From Selaginella tamariscina (Eukaryota > Streptophyta > Lycopodiopsida > Selaginellales > Selaginellaceae): DNA of 64,000 nt. The notes beneath the pieces are model-generated. The model had not been told where the DNA came from, did not search any database, and saw nothing but the letters and a program-made list of their open reading frames with translations. Where the stretch lies: contig PUQB01000201.1 in NCBI GenBank assembly GCA_003024785.1, forward strand, positions 290,519 through 354,518, in the 5' to 3' direction. The position numbers were made by a program, and so were the translations under genes. The first letter of the stretch is position 1; the number at the start of each line of letters is the position of its first letter. This document shows, one piece after another, positions 34,480 through 48,269 of the stretch.

Positions 34480-37400
34480 ATATTACACTATAAACTATTC
34501 GCAAGGATGGCACAATATACTCACTCCATCGGAGTTATGGCCTCTACTCCATATGCGAGCTTAAAAAGTGTCATGCCTGTAGTCACTTTATAGGCTATCC
34601 TATAGGCCTAGAGAACTTCTAGTAACCTTTCGTCCCAATCCTATTGATTATCTTGAGCCACCATCCTTAAAACAGTTTTAAGGACTTTATTTTTTGACTC
34701 AGCCTGCCCATTACCTGTGGGTAATATGATGTAGACTTCTTATACTTTATCACAAACTCCTTCATAAGCATTTCTATCGTTTCATTCACGAAATGTTTTC
34801 TTCTGTCACTCACAATTTCCTTAGGAATACCATAACATACTATTATGGTATTATATATAACCTTTCTGTATTGTATGCATCAGCCTTTCTCATAGGCTCT
34901 GCCTCTACCCATTTAGTCATATAATTTGTTAAAACCAATATGTATTGATTCCTTTTTGAGCTCACAAGATTAATTGGTCCTATAAAGTCCATTCCTTATT
35001 TCTAAAAAGGTTTTAGTGGGAGGACTGGATTATAAGGTTATCTATTTCTTTGGAGGCAATTGTGCACGTTGGCACTTATCACATGCCTTACAATAGCTGG
35101 CTACCTCTCTTAATAAGGTAGGCCACCATAGTCCCACTTGAAGGATCTTCCTTCTTGTTATTCCTCTGCAAAATGGCCTCCTGCAAGGCCTGAATGAGCC
35201 TCTTTAAGAACCTCTGGGACTTTTGAAGGCTCTACACACCTTTATAACACACCATCAGATCCCAATTTATATAATTTTCCTTCCATGAGAGAAAAGTGTC
35301 ATGTCCTTATGACAAACAACTTCCTTTTATCTGCTGTCCTATAAATAGGCAGTACTGTTCTAGTGGCTAGATATTATTTTATATAATCTAACCACCTTAA
35401 TGGAACAAATAAATTTGCATCAGGAAAATCATCCATAGCACGAATAGGAGCTTCGCCTGTTTTGATACAACTTAAATGGTCAGCCTGTTCATGCTGCCTT
35501 CCTGGTTTATGAATTATTTCAAAGTTATATTCCCGCAGAAGTAAAAACCACATGGCTAACCTTCTTGTAAGGACCGGTTTATTAAGTAAGTATAGTAAAA
35601 CTTTATGATCCACAAAATTTTTAACTTTATTAGCCAAAAGATAGTGTCTAAACTTATGGATAGCGTATACCATCCTTAATGCTTCCTTTTCTGTAGTGGT
35701 ATAATTTACTTTCGTAGGTGTAAGTCTACGACTAGCATAATAAATGGGACGATCCTTCCCATCCTTTTGTATCTGTGTAAGGACAGCTCCTATAGCCATA
35801 TCAGAGGCATCTACTTGAACGTGGAATTCCCGATCCCATTTCGAACTAACTAGTATTGGAGCCTTAGTAAGAGCCTTCCGAAGCTGGTCAAAGGCCTCTT
35901 GACACTTTAATGTCCATTCATATGGTACATCTGCCTTTAACAAATATGTTAAAGGTTTTGCAATTTGAGCATAATGCTTAATTAATCGCCTATGATAACC
36001 TATTTTGCCTAAAAATCTCTGTAATTCCTTTATATCTTGTGGTGGTTGTAAACTTAGGATAACCTTAACCTTATCTTAATCAACCAATATACCTTCCTTA
36101 CAAACAACATGTCCCAAAAGGATTCCTAACTTAACAAAGAAGTTACACTTTTTTGGATTCAAAGCAACCAGATTTTGCCTACATTTCTAGAAATATTTTT
36201 CTAGACAATGTAAATGTTCCTCTTTCGTGATATAAACACTGAAATCATCCATAAAGACTTTCATATAGTTTAAAAGGTATTCCGAAAAAGTATCTGTTAT
36301 AATCTTTTGAAATGTAAAGGTTTTGTTACATAAGCTAAAAGGCATGACCCTATAGGCATATGCACCCCACGGACTTATAAAAGCCGTCTTATGTTGATCT
36401 TCCAAAGCTACCATCACTTAATTATATCCTGAAAAGCCGTCCATAAAGGAATACATTTCATGCCCAACAACATTATCCAGCATTTCCTCTGTAAAAGGAA
36501 TAGGAAAAGTATCCTTAGTTGTTACATCATTTAACTTCTTATAGTTTATAAATACTTTTAGTTTTCCATTTTTCTTAGGAACAATTACAAGTGGTGATAA
36601 CCATTGTGCTCCCTGTATAGGATATATAAAGCCAACTTGTAACAACTTATCAATTTCCTCTTTAACCAACTTTACATAATTAGGATACATCCTATATGCA
36701 TTTTGTTTAGCCGGTTGGCATCCCAGCAAGGGTATGCCTTTAAAATCCTAGTAGGACCATGCAAATACATCCTTATACTTTTCTAACAATGTCAATCCTT
36801 TATCTTTAAAATCAGGATCTAATCCTTGAGCTATAGTCAACACCTTAGGTTCCTATTCTGTTCCTATATTGACTTGCTCTAAAGGATCATTAGTATAAAT
36901 ATAAGTGTAGTTTGCAGGTTGTTCCTGTAGGTTCATTTCATAAGGAATCGACTTATAAAATTTTTCCTGTAACCCCAATTGATCCTCTTGCTGTACCTGC
37001 TGGGAGATTTTCCTCTTTTCCTTCACAATTGCATACAAATCAATTTCCGTAAAGGCTTTCAGATCAGGATATGTTTTTAAAATTTCCTCTTCTTCCTTAT
37101 CATCTAAGCCATGCATCCAATCATATCCTTCCAATGCAATTGGTCTATCCTTCTTTGCTAGATATCTCTTAGCATAAGTATAGATATCCACTTTCATATC
37201 ACCTTGTCCTATTGTCATTTTTCCTGAGCCCTAATCCTGCACAACGTAGGCAATCTTAAGCCAAGGTTAGCTTAACAACATAGTATATGTAGCGTCATGT
37301 CCTTCCATTCGTAGGACTATTAAGGATATTTTAAATTTAAGTCCTTTCACGAATATAATAACTGCTCTCACTATACCTAACAGCCTTACACTTTGTTGTT

Positions 37401-37749
37401 CGGCCATTTTAAGATTAAATGGGACAGGTTGGATTGGTCCTAAACCCATCCTTTTATATTCACCTTCTTTAATAAAATTCACACCTAAACCTCCATCTAT
37501 TAACACTCTCTTTAACTTATTCCTGCCCACATATATTGTGATGTAAGGAACCTGTCCATCATAATCACCTTCATACAGTACTTCCTTATCCATTTTATAA
37601 ACTGTATATCCTTCACTTGAAGGTGATGTTTGCTGAACCAGACTTAATGCATTCAATATCTGATTTCTTATGTAAGGAGCTACCTGTATCAACTGTCCAA
37701 GCGTAACCTTTACCTCATGATTTATAGCTTGATGATACATGGAGTCCAT
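34480..37749 (-). pseudogene. Pol polyprotein of element A2 (protease, RT, RNase H, integrase), broken
   Basis: The protease frame 37749-37267 has TIYVGRNKLKRVLIDGG, where the usual Asp-Ser/Thr-Gly has become Asp-Gly-Gly, as in several plant gypsy lineages. RT pieces: 36729-36418 (VIVPKKNGKLKVFINYKKLN) and 36417-36187 (SPWGAYAYRVMPFSL, then the active site FMDD). RNase H, 35943-35374, keeps the first catalytic Asp (VQVDASDMAIGAVL) and ends with HKPGRQHEQADHLS. Integrase is recognised by CHACDKC-like zinc-finger remnants near 35080 and STSYYPQ at ~34730. Frameshifts and stops separate all pieces; non-functional. Confidence 0.8.
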
Positions 37750-37899
37750 TGTCTTATCATGTAGTGGTAAAACTGAAAAACCTTGTTTACCTTTGTCTAC
37801 ACCTTCTAATTCGTTATCAGTCTGACCTTTTCGGTTAGAATCCTGCTCCTGCTCATTTACATTTTCTTATAACAAGCTCTCCTTCTTGTTAGGAATAGT

Positions 37900-39480
37900 A
37901 ACTACCTCTCCTTCTCCATAATAAGAGGATTCCTTCTCATTCCTTTAAAGAGCTATAACTGCCCTTGCAACGGGTGGATACTCATCTTTTTCTTCTTTTA
38001 TTTGAATTAGCCGTGTTGTAGGCTGCACATTAGTCATCCTAATAGAAGTAGAAGGTCGTACATTCCGCCTAGGACATTCCCTAGAGATATGTCCTGTATA
38101 ACAAACCTAATAAAAAAAATTCCTACTTTGTGGTTCTTGTCTATCATTAATCTGATTATATTGCTCATTTCTACCTCTTTGACCTTGATAAGGTCTTTCT
38201 TCTCCTCTATATTGTTTACCATTTTTGTCTTTTAGGATCTATCCTTCTGTCGTCCATTGTATGGACCATTTCTTTCTCCATAATATCTATCCTCTCTATT
38301 TTTGTAAGGAACATCATTCCTTCTCTTATAATATCCAAAGTTTCTATTCTGATAAGGAACTTCATTTCTTCTGCCATATGATATATTATTTATGTTCTCA
38401 TAAGAAATAACATTATCATTCCTGTCATTCCCATGGTTCCTATTAGGTGGGAACCTTCTAGGAGGTGGACGTTCCTCCATTCTCCGTTCTTTCTCTATAC
38501 GAGCCACATTCTAGTTCAGGAACTGCCTGCAATTCTGCACCACAATCCTTCCTTTCCACATATTTGGCACGTAGGCAGTTGTAACCTACATTCCTCCACT
38601 GTATGGCTAGGATTATTATATTTAGTACACCATACTTTTGCCTTTATCTCCTCCTTAACTATCATTCCCTTCAAAGTTTTCATCATTTGAGCCAATGGTT
38701 TCTCATTAAATATTTACGAACCTTTACTACATTAGCTTCCTCCTTTTCATCAAAGGATTCTTCATTTCTTCTATATACTTTCAACTTTCCTTTTGCAATT
38801 TTTTATCTACCTTTTTTCTTCTGATATATTTTTAAATGAGTAATGAGATCCTCTATATCCTTTTCATTAATAGTGAGTGCTAAATCTTTATATGGTTTTA
38901 GCAACCTTTGCTTATACTATTGCAATAAGGCATCCTCCTTTACATATGCCTTACATTTTTTCTCATGTTTCTTAAAACGATGTGTATATTCATTTATCTT
39001 TTTTATTTTGCCTTGAAGGATGGTTCTTAACTTCTCTAAATGTTCCTTTAGCAATTCCTTCTTTCTAAAATATTCCTTAAAAGCCTCAGTAACCTTTTGA
39101 TAATCCTCTCTGACATCCTTTTCAAAATCATAATACTAATCAGAGGCATTTCCTTTCAATGTATGTAGAAATATAAACAGCTTTTCTGCATCCGTCGCCT
39201 TATACAGTTTTACTACCTCTTCAAACTATTGTAAATGTCTTTTTGGATTCTCCTTCTTTCCTGCATAGAATGTGGGATACATCATCGTACCCCCAAATAT
39301 TCCTGGGAAAAGTGCCATATTTAAATAATCCTTTGCTCTGGTGTGTTTCCTCTTACACCTTCCTCCCTTCCTCTCTGGGAGTTCTTAAGAGATCCTTCTC
39401 TTTGCAATCTCGGTATATGAACAAGCACTCCTTTCCTTCCTCTCACAGTTTCCTCTAAACCAGCTGTTTGATACTACCTC
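37900..39480 (-). pseudogene. Gag of element A2 (broken)
   Basis: Second copy of 600-2120. The first knuckle region is retained near 38590-38630, but the second is damaged: about a dozen bases encoding its central part are missing near 38095. Arg/Asn/Tyr-rich linkers are readable at 38232-38507. Confidence 0.65.
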
Positions 39481-40377
39481 CAATTCTTTAGATCATACTC
39501 AGATTTCTGTATTATTTCTGCAATATCTTCTACTATTTCCCAAGGATATTTTAACGTCTATTTTTGTCAATTTTAGGTTGCTATTGGGCAGCCACTCTAT
39601 TGGCTTGCCTTTGATTCCTCTGATCAACTAATGTTGGATCAGGACGATGGTTTCTTCAATGTTCCATTCATTCCTTCTCCTATACACATCCGACTCTACA
39701 CCTTTTGAGCCTTTTTCAGAATGAAAATTCTGTCACTTTAGCCTCTTTTCTTAATGATGCTAACACTGTAATGGCAAAATCCCTCTGTGATTGCCAAATG
39801 TTAAATAGGAAAATAGGAAACCCCACATTTTCTTGTTTAACCGATTTCCTTTCTCCTAACCTTTAAGAAAGGCTACACACTATCTTTACAGTAACTCTCC
39901 ACATATACATATATCAAACACCTTCTCTTAGTGCCACAATGACTGGTCTCTGAAGTCAAGGGCAAGAACGAATTTTGGCTATTACCTTGTTAGATCCATT
40001 CATTGAGAGTATACATATCACACACACAAAATCTTATAATATGCACCTTCATTATTAACATGAATACAAGAGAAAAAGTGTCGAGACTCTCTCTCTTCTA
40101 CTAGAACTTCTTGTGGAGACCCCTTCTCCCTTGCCCTAACTATTCCTTAACTACCCTTCCTCTCGCCAGTCATCCTTTCCTTTTTGAGAATTCCTTTTCT
40201 TTTTCCTTTTCCTTTTCCTTACTTTTTTTTTTCCTTTTCCTTTTCCTTTCAGTAAGGATTTTCCTTCACATCCTTTCTTTCCATGCTTACTACAGACCTT
40301 CCACCCTTATTCTCTCCATAGTAAGATGTCTTATGCTCCTAATATTTTACCTTTAACAGACCTCCTTCACAAAACAT

Positions 40378-41327
40378 CGTGCTTGAAACAAGTGTGTTGG
40401 TTGTGAGTCCCATTGGATATCACTTCAACGCTTCACAATCATTCGAGAACGTATGATGAGGATAAACGTCGGCACACACCGTTGAATGAAGATTGTCCAA
40501 TATGTCTCGAAGCATTCACAAAAGTGGGATCTAACATTTCAAGAAATACTACCATAATAAACTCCAATGGACATTGAGCCCAACATACAAGGAGACCGGG
40601 ATTATTTGAAGGTGACTGATGATGATATGCTTAAATGATTAGACTTGGGAGGAGATCTGGACAAGAATCTCTTGCACACAAATGCCAAAAAGTAAAACAT
40701 AAGTATCACCCCCACTTATAGCAATCCTTGAGCAACAAAGGACAAAGTTGAAATTGATAATGGTTGACAACACCATCCATGACAAGTCTTACATGATATT
40801 ACAATTAGATTTGGATACCTTTTGGGGTGCCATAGTTGTCTACATGAAGCCGTTCCAACTATTTGTGTGACGGATTTGCAAGTACTAGGTTGCCCATCTA
40901 TGAAAAAAGAATTTGAGGATCTAATTAATAGGCTTGGATGTGCAAACACCCACACTAAAGGGATTTATATTTTGTTATTTGCTATGTAGCAAACAACTTT
41001 GTAATTAACTTTGTTAAAAAGAATAAGCACTACAAGATTGGATATTACATAAGTTTTGATACTATTGTTCACTTCATTTTTAGGAACGTGCTAGAGAACT
41101 TTATACTTTCAAATGAGTGGAAAGGTGTTTTTTCATTCGGACATGCCTATAGTGACTCTTGCATCACCAACTATAGGAAACACAATGTAATTCATCTAAA
41201 CATTATAGGTGCTACTGCATGTAGGAGTCCCTTAGAGTTCGCTTGGGTATTCAACTATTGTACCAAAGGGTCTATGCTAAAGGAGTGTTACATCTTCTCA
41301 AAGAATTATTTTAGCAAACCTATCTAA
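40378..41327 (+). pseudogene. RING-finger-like gene fragment, second copy
   Basis: Second copy of 3000-4012. The CPICLEAFTKVG segment at 40494-40530 reads better here than in the first copy and is the main reason for the RING suggestion. Frames are broken elsewhere, and a 36-base stretch present in the first copy (near 3905-3970) is missing near 41295. Confidence 0.4.
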
Positions 41328-41399
41328 GAGTATACGAAGAGGTATCTTGTGGAAAATATCAAGAAATTAGGATCAAAATTAAAATCAAAATCAACAAAC

Positions 41400-44300
41400 T
41401 CTAAAGCATAATTTGTTAGGAACCAAGCCAAGAAGACATAAAACAAAGCTAAATTACAAAGATCAACACAAGACAAAAGGCTTAGCTCTTAAATTGATGT
41501 TGAATCAAAATGCTTAACCCTAATCATATTCATCCTTATACACTATAAGGAAAGCCAAATCTCAACTTAACTAGTTTTAGTGACCCTTATATCCTTATCA
41601 TGGGCTTGGTTAATTTTAATGATCTGTATCCATACCCTTATCTATAACCTTATCCGTATCCATATCCCTTATTTGTATTCATATCCATATATGTGTGATG
41701 AAGTCAGATCATCACATCATCCTTTCCTTCAAGAGTGAGGCTTGTTTAGATATTTGTGATGAAACTTGTTTGATGGTGTTGCAAGCATGTTGTGAGTTCT
41801 CAAGAATGCTCACTTGAAGGGTAGTCAACCCAATCGACTAAGTAAAAGAGTCAATGGCAAAGGAACTTAGAGTCCAAGATTTTGTTAGCTTCATATCTTA
41901 AATCATTGTCAATGTAACCGAAGCTGGAGGTGGTAAAATTCTACCAGGGAGTGTGCTTGGATGGTACAACTCAAGAAGAAAAACATGGAATATCGGATGG
42001 ATGTGCATCGAAGAAGGAAGCTCCAACCAATAAGCTACATCTTGGATACGAGGTGCCATCGACGCATAATTTTGATGTTGTATCGAAGAAGCTAGATCTG
42101 CTCACCAACTTGATAAACTAGATTGTCTTTATGATATTGATTGGTAGCTATCTTCTGATGTTTCTGTGCCTTTAGAAGATATTGATGAAGCATAGCCTGG
42201 ATAGACTGGAGACGATTAAGTCGATCTTCGATAGACAAATTTACTGAACTTCTAGGCATATCAAAACTCCATCATGGATGTTAACCTGTCAAGGCATAGA
42301 AGGGTGACATACTAACTGACGCATGCTTGGAGTTGTTGTAGAAGAACTCAGCTAAGGACAATAGTAATAACCAATCATCCTATTAGTAATTGATGAAGCA
42401 CCATAAATACTGTTTGAGGGTTTGAATAGTGCATTCTAATTAACCATCAAATTCTAGATGATAACCCAAAGATAACGACCTCTTAATCTTGAGTAACTCC
42501 AGAAGTCATTGCCAGAACTTGGTGATAAATTGCCGACCACGATTGCTAACAATGTTGTTGGGGAGTTCGTGTAGCTGAAAATGTTCTTCATAACTAAGTC
42601 AATTGTCTCTTCACTGGAGATAGTCTTCGTACATGGTAGGAAGTGAGCCATCTTAGTGAAACGGTCTATAACAACAAGAACGGTGTCAAATCCTTGAGTT
42701 GGCAGCAAATCAGTCATAAAGTCCATTGAGATGCAAGACCAAGGCATTATTGGAGCTGGAAGCGAGAAATTTTAGAGCACATGTCACAGGTATGAATAAA
42801 CTCTTTCACCGATCGGGCCACCAATAGTTATGGTTGATTAGTTCACTGTTTTTTGTAAACACTAAAGTGACCAGCAAGCGGAGTGTTGTGATGAGACTAC
42901 AGCACTTGAAGTCGAGCGTCACCTGGTGGAACATAAACCAAGTCATTATAGAAAAGTAGACTGTTGACAAATTGAAACAAATTGTAATGAATGAAGTGTT
43001 ACCTACAAGGTGACTCAAGATATCTTGAGCCAGCAGATCGAAGATGAGCTCAGATCAGATAATGTCAAGAAGGCAATGCCTAGGACTAAGTACCACTTGC
43101 TTTTGTTGGTCAAATTTGACGTCACCAGCATGCGGTGCCAAATATGCTCATTGTGGAAGCATATCAGATTGAACTTGCTGAATGTTGGGTCAATACTTGA
43201 TCTCAAAGTTGAACCAAGAGAGGATTTGATGGGTCCAACAAGCTTAACGTCAATTTAGAACTTGAGCCTGAGAAAAGTAAATCAAGTTTCAATGATCAGT
43301 GAAGACGGTTACCTTGTGCGGGAGCCTTCAAGAAACTTTTGCCACTCTTGGAAGCAATTCACGATAACTAGAAGTTTCTTGTCATGAGTCTCATAGTTGA
43401 TCTTGTAGTCATGAACTTGCGTGAGTGGAATGCTACGGGGTGTAGATCGATGTCAAAGCCATACTGATATAGAATACCACCTAAAGCAAAGTTAAACAGT
43501 ATGTCTCCATTAGAAAGGGTTTGACCAAGTTGAAGTGAAGCAAGATCGGAGCCAAGTTAAAAGCAAACTTGAGTGCGATAAACGCGTTCTCAACCTTCAT
43601 AGACCACTTGAACAGAACCTCCTTCTTCTTACCAAGAAGCACAATTTTGGATAAGTCCTTAATGAAGCGCCAGTAAAAATTGGCAAAGCTGAGGAAACAT
43701 TAGACATCTTGAGCTGACTTCAGCATTTCTTGCTCAAGAACTATGTGCACCTTGGTGGGTCCATGGAGGTTCTAGTGTGTGACACCACATATCCCAAAAC
43801 TCAACTTATTTTTGGTGAAATTGCACTTCTCCAACTTGGTATAGAGACCATGCTGCCGAAGACTTTCTAGAACCTGACAAACGTGTTGCTGATGTTCCTC
43901 CTTTGTCTTTGAAAAAATAAAGATGTTATCCAAGTAAATAATCACAAACCAGTCAAGAAAGTTGTAAAAAATGTCATTGGGCATATGTTAGAAAATTAGT
44001 TAACCTGAAAGGCATCATTGTGTACTCAAAATGCTCAAACGTGTACAAAAAGCAATCTTTTATTCATCACTAAGGTGAATATGGAGCAGATTGTAGGCAC
44101 CTTGGAGGTCGATCTTTGTAAAGTAACGAGCCCCATGAAGACGCTCAAGAATCTCAGAGATAAGAGGTAGAGGATACCAATTATAAATGGTGATCTTGTT
44201 CAGCTCACCATAGTTGACCACCAATTGAAAAGAGCTATCCTTTTTCTTGATGAAGAAGATAGGGGCACTAACTGAAGACTTGGAATGACGAATGAAATCG

Positions 44301-45435
44301 GTAGCTAGGTTGTTGTTGATGTATTCCCGTAAAGCTTCAAGCTCGAATGGAGAAAGACCATAAATCAAATCAAATGAAAGTGTCTTACCTTCAATAATAT
44401 CAATCAGACAGTCAGAAAAGATGTTCAGGATGACGACTAGCTTGGACCTGGTTAAATACATTGGTAAACTTGTGGTATATAGACAACAAGGAACTAGGAA
44501 CAAATGTCAAAGACAAAGTCACCATCATAGAAAAAACCATGTTGGGTTGAGTACAACCAGCATGGATAAATTTTGCCAATGAAATATTTGAGATACGAAT
44601 TAGGGATGTCATGGGAGTTGAAGTCGAAATTGGAACTAATGTCGTTAGAGATGCAAAACATTACTAGGTTGAAGTTGTGAACCAAAGTCGGAGTCAGAGT
44701 CGAAGCCAAAGACAAAGATGCAGAAGTGTTGCAAGGAACTAGAGGTGTTGAAATGTAATTAGAAGCTAGAGCAGAAACAACTAGGGTACGAGTTGTCTAA
44801 TCAATTTGCGGATTAAGGGTCTCGAACTAAGGAAGACCGAGAATAACAGGAGTGTTGGGAATTAAAGTGATGTTAAAGGAGACCAAGCACAAGATATTAT
44901 CAAGGGTGACCGTGAGAGGCACAATTTCTTCAATAATATTGTTGGACATCATTGGTCTTTCATCAGCAATTGTCAACTCAATTGGATCAGAATGCAAACA
45001 AAGCTTTAGATTATGTTGTCGGACGAAGAGGCGATCAATCAAGTTGCTAATTGCACCACTATCAAGTAGAGCTGCTACATTAACTCGAATACCGTTAGAT
45101 GTCAAGATAATAATCAAACAAAGAAAGGGCTTACTAATGTTCGTTACTAGGATCATAGGTAGAACTACCATTGAGGAAGAGATATTTGGAGCAGACTTGC
45201 AATGGTCCAATCGGAATGCTCCTATTCGGATTGGACCTCATTATTTCTTGACTCAGCCAACGAATCATCCACCACCTTAACTTGAATTCATTGTCAATTT
45301 GGGCACCTAACAATTTGATATTCATCCTTACCACAATATAAACACAAGTTTGCTTGAAGACATGATTATTGCTTGGCTTGTGTCAGTAGCCCTTGTGATT
45401 GAAGAACATCCACTTGCATCGGTTTGGTGTCAGAA
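41400..45435 (-). mobile_element. Ty3/gypsy retrotransposon B2, truncated at its 5' end
   Basis: Second copy of element B1. The 3' LTR is at about 41405-41700. Integrase is at 42747-42454, RT at 43984-43772 (YLDN) and 44503-44060 (IYGLSPFELEALREYI, the pre-RT box of chromovirus-type elements). Protease is at 45210-44827 with LLDSGAISNLID. The gag start and 5' LTR are missing because element D lies at 45436. All frames are broken. Confidence 0.8.
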
Positions 45436-47065
45436 TGTCATAGTTTTTACTATGACTCAACCCTTTACTTTGGACGTTGACTGTTGTTACCTACTGTACT
45501 ATGTTGATAAGCCCTAGGTGTAGAAGAAACAGGCCCGCTTAGTGCACTTGGATATCTAGTGATGGTCCGGCCGGGTGTCATTAGGTATTTGTAAGAAACT
45601 CTGGGCGAAGCTAGCACTTCCATCTAGAAAACTCTTACCTTAGTTTTCCGTGTCCAGTTGGATTAATGGCTAGTTCCGGTGAGTTCGGCATGTCGGATAT
45701 GCTTAGAAATACCCCCAGGTTTAACAGGTTAGGGTTTAGGGGTCGATGGATAACTCACCAAGTATGTTCCCTCTGGGAATGAGATTTCAGTGCTAGCCCA
45801 CTTATGTAAACAGGAAAACAGGGGGGGGGCCTCTATCACATAAATAAGGTAGTATGTAGGAGTGAGGGTTCCTGGGTTCATGACTGAGCTCGTTACTCTT
45901 CTCCTGGTGCAAGCTTTAGCTTGTGTCGTCAAGGCACAACTCTGTTGTGCCGCCCTAACTTCCAGATGCCAGGGGTACGTCCCACCTTCGGGGTAGCTTA
46001 CCCTTAACGTTGGCGAATCCATGCATGGGAGGTCTTGTCGGAATGCACGTTCCAAGAGGCAGAGGTTGAGGCTTGTCTCCAGCCTCCTCCACCACGTCAA
46101 GCTAGGTGTAGCACTCACAGCCAAGCAAGGCACATCCGTGTCCTTGTCCAACTGTGGGCATGGGATCTTGTTTGACAGGTTCACGTTACCTGGTTCCTGA
46201 GGGTTCATTGAGGGATTCTAGAGTTAGCATTTAGGAGCCACATTTGTGGCACTTGGTGTAACTCATGAATCTAAGGGCTATGGCATGATAGCCCACATCG
46301 AGGAAGGCAGTGTCACATGGAGATGTGACACTGGGCTAAACGTCACATAGTGCAACGCCTGAGGCACACCCTTTGGGGTTATGTCATGGGCTTGTCGCCA
46401 AGGGGTTGGATACTCTGACAAACAGACATGCTTGTGCTCGCGCTAGGGTGCTAAGCCTTAGGCATCCGCTCAAGGGAGGTTAGGTCTCGTAACTAGGTGT
46501 GCTTTGGCACACTTGGCTAGGGGAGTGTTCTCTTTGGAGTCCAAGGGTTGAACAACCTAAGCTCATTAGCAGAAGCCCTTTCGTAAGGCACTCGCAAGGT
46601 CATGTGCTTAGGGTTATCCCAAACCTAACCTTAGGGAGTTTGCTTAGCAGAACACTCGTGTCCGCCTACGTCGGACACTCGTGTCCTCACTAAGTACTAG
46701 CCCTAGGTCTAGGGTATAACTTGGCCACTCAAACCCTTAGGAGTTAGTCGTGGTTCAGGGTACCCTTGTGGCCTAAAGGGGTTGTACTCCCGGATGAGGG
46801 TGATTCCTCAAGGGGTAAGTGACAATGCCTTGGCTCTGTCCAGGGGTATGTGTGGAACACACGTCTCCTTGATGGAGGTTAGGGCATGAGCCTGTCTAGG
46901 TCTTCTAGGGCAAGACCCTAAGTCAACTAGGGTTATCCCTCAAGGGTTTTGGGGCCAGACACTCTAGGGAGACTTAGGCTAAACCCTAAGTCAACTAGGG
47001 TTATCCCTCAAGGGTTTTGGGGGTAGACACTCTAGGGAGACTTAGGCTAAACCCTAAGTCTCCTG
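45436..47065 (+). repeat. 5' LTR of element D, first part
   Basis: It matches, inverted, the LTR of element E (59432-61140). It contains a 68-bp tandem duplication at about 46916-47050 ('ccctaagtcaactagggtta' ... 'actctagggagacttaggct') that E has only once, so it arose in D. The 159-codon frame at 45729-46208 is LTR sequence and not a gene. Confidence 0.85.
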
Positions 47066-47893
47066 TGTCAGAGTTTTTACCTGGTGCCAAAAGGCGGCTT
47101 GCAGGTGCCAACCCTGGAATCCCTCTCTGGAAACCCCACGGAATCTGGTAAATATACCCGTATTAGGAACCAAGCCTTAGGAACTCAACCCCTAACTGAC
47201 TAAGCCCACGAACGAGACTCACCTTGTGGATCAGGATACACGGACTAGCCGAGCTTTAGGTGTCGTTCCTAGCTTGGCGTGGTTGAGGCGGCCGGAGCAA
47301 GGCCTCAACCCACTAGTTCTACGGAACGTGAACTCGGACAATGTCTTTGAGCTTCCGGGCAGGTTTTCGGACCAAGGCTTAGCTTGCACCGGTAGGAGGT
47401 TAACGAGCTCTCTTTTGAACCCAGGAAGCCTCACTACATATACTCTACCTTATTTATGTGACGGACCCCCCCCCCCCTGTTTACCTAAGTGAGTAAGTGG
47501 GCTGGCACGGAAATGCCAGCCCTTAGAGAAAATGGTTGTCCTAACCTAATCCTAAACCTAACCCCTAGGGGGGGGGTTTAGGACGTGGGGTTAGGGCAAC
47601 CCTAGGGTTAGGTCAACCCTAGGGGTGTCCCTAACCCTTATTTTGACAAGCTATAATTTGCAAAGAACCCTAACCTGGAACGTCAAAACGGGGGAGGGTT
47701 CTCTAAATGGAAGTGCTAGCTTCGCCTAGAGTTTCTTGCAAATACCTAACGACACCCGGCCGGACCATCACTAGATACCCAAGTGCACTATGCGGGCCTG
47801 TTTCTTCTACATCTAGGGTTCGTCACATAATCCAGTAGGTAACAACAGTCAAACCCCAAAGTAAAGGGTCGAGTCATAGTAAAAACTATGACA
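47066..47893 (-). repeat. 3' LTR of element C
   Basis: 828 bp. It differs from the other LTR by lacking about 145 bp (positions ~53509-53653 of the partner). The junction 'ccaaggcttagc' suggests deletion between short 'caag' repeats. It includes a poly-C run near 47467. Confidence 0.9.
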
Positions 47894-47910
47894 CACTCCC
47901 CGCCTTTGAA
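47894..47910 (-). promoter_or_regulatory. Polypurine tract of element C
   Basis: The minus strand reads AAAGGCGGGGAGTG right before the 3' LTR, the expected primer for plus-strand DNA synthesis. The same sequence occurs beside the LTR of element E at 61141. Confidence 0.85.
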
Positions 47911-48269
47911 AATGTCAACGTCCTCGTTGACGTCTAACTCCAAGACTAGACTAGGTTAGGAAAAATTAACTGAAAACTAACGCTAATCACTCTATGCGGA
48001 GTCAGCAAAAAGTTCACAAGTTTTATTACCCCCCTTGCATTACGCGAAGCCAAATACTTCAGAACCGTCGTTCACTGAGTGAGAACTCAGCTGCCGGAGG
48101 TACCACCTGCGACAAGAAGTCATTTGGAGACCTTTTGCACGTCTGCAAAGTCTGTCACCCGACACAGACAACAAGTTAGTTAATTTCTTTTAGTTAACTA
48201 GAATTTATATCGGAGGCCTCTAGTTAATGTTGTCTGTCGGCCCCTAGGTTAAGAAGAAATAACTTTATT

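Larger units (their letters stand above)
34100..40345 (-). mobile_element. Ty3/gypsy retrotransposon A2, degenerate
   Basis: On the minus strand from the right it has gag (37900-39480), protease (37267-37749), reverse transcriptase (36187-36729), RNase H (35374-35943) and integrase (about 34480-35110). The right half is the second copy of 1-2960. LTRs could not be delimited; the left end is near 34090-34130, next to the P450 remnant. The RT box FMDDFSVY and protease LIDGG are wording typical of Athila/Tat-type plant gypsy elements. Confidence 0.8.
37317..45435. repeat. Segmental duplication, right copy
   Basis: Direct-orientation partner of 1-8125, offset by about 37.3 kb. It ends at 45435 because element D is inserted after 'cagaa'. 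Left of 37317 the right copy continues through element A2, while the left copy runs out of the window, so the true duplication is longer. Confidence 0.85.

Noticed and set aside
45729..46208. 159-codon minus-strand frame
   Set aside because: It is wholly inside the LTR of element D; the corresponding sequence in E's LTR is not open over the same length.
46910..47640. Telomere-like CCCTAA/AACCCT runs
   Set aside because: They are irregular, interrupted by GGGG/TAGG segments and confined to LTRs; no tandem array of plant telomere repeats.
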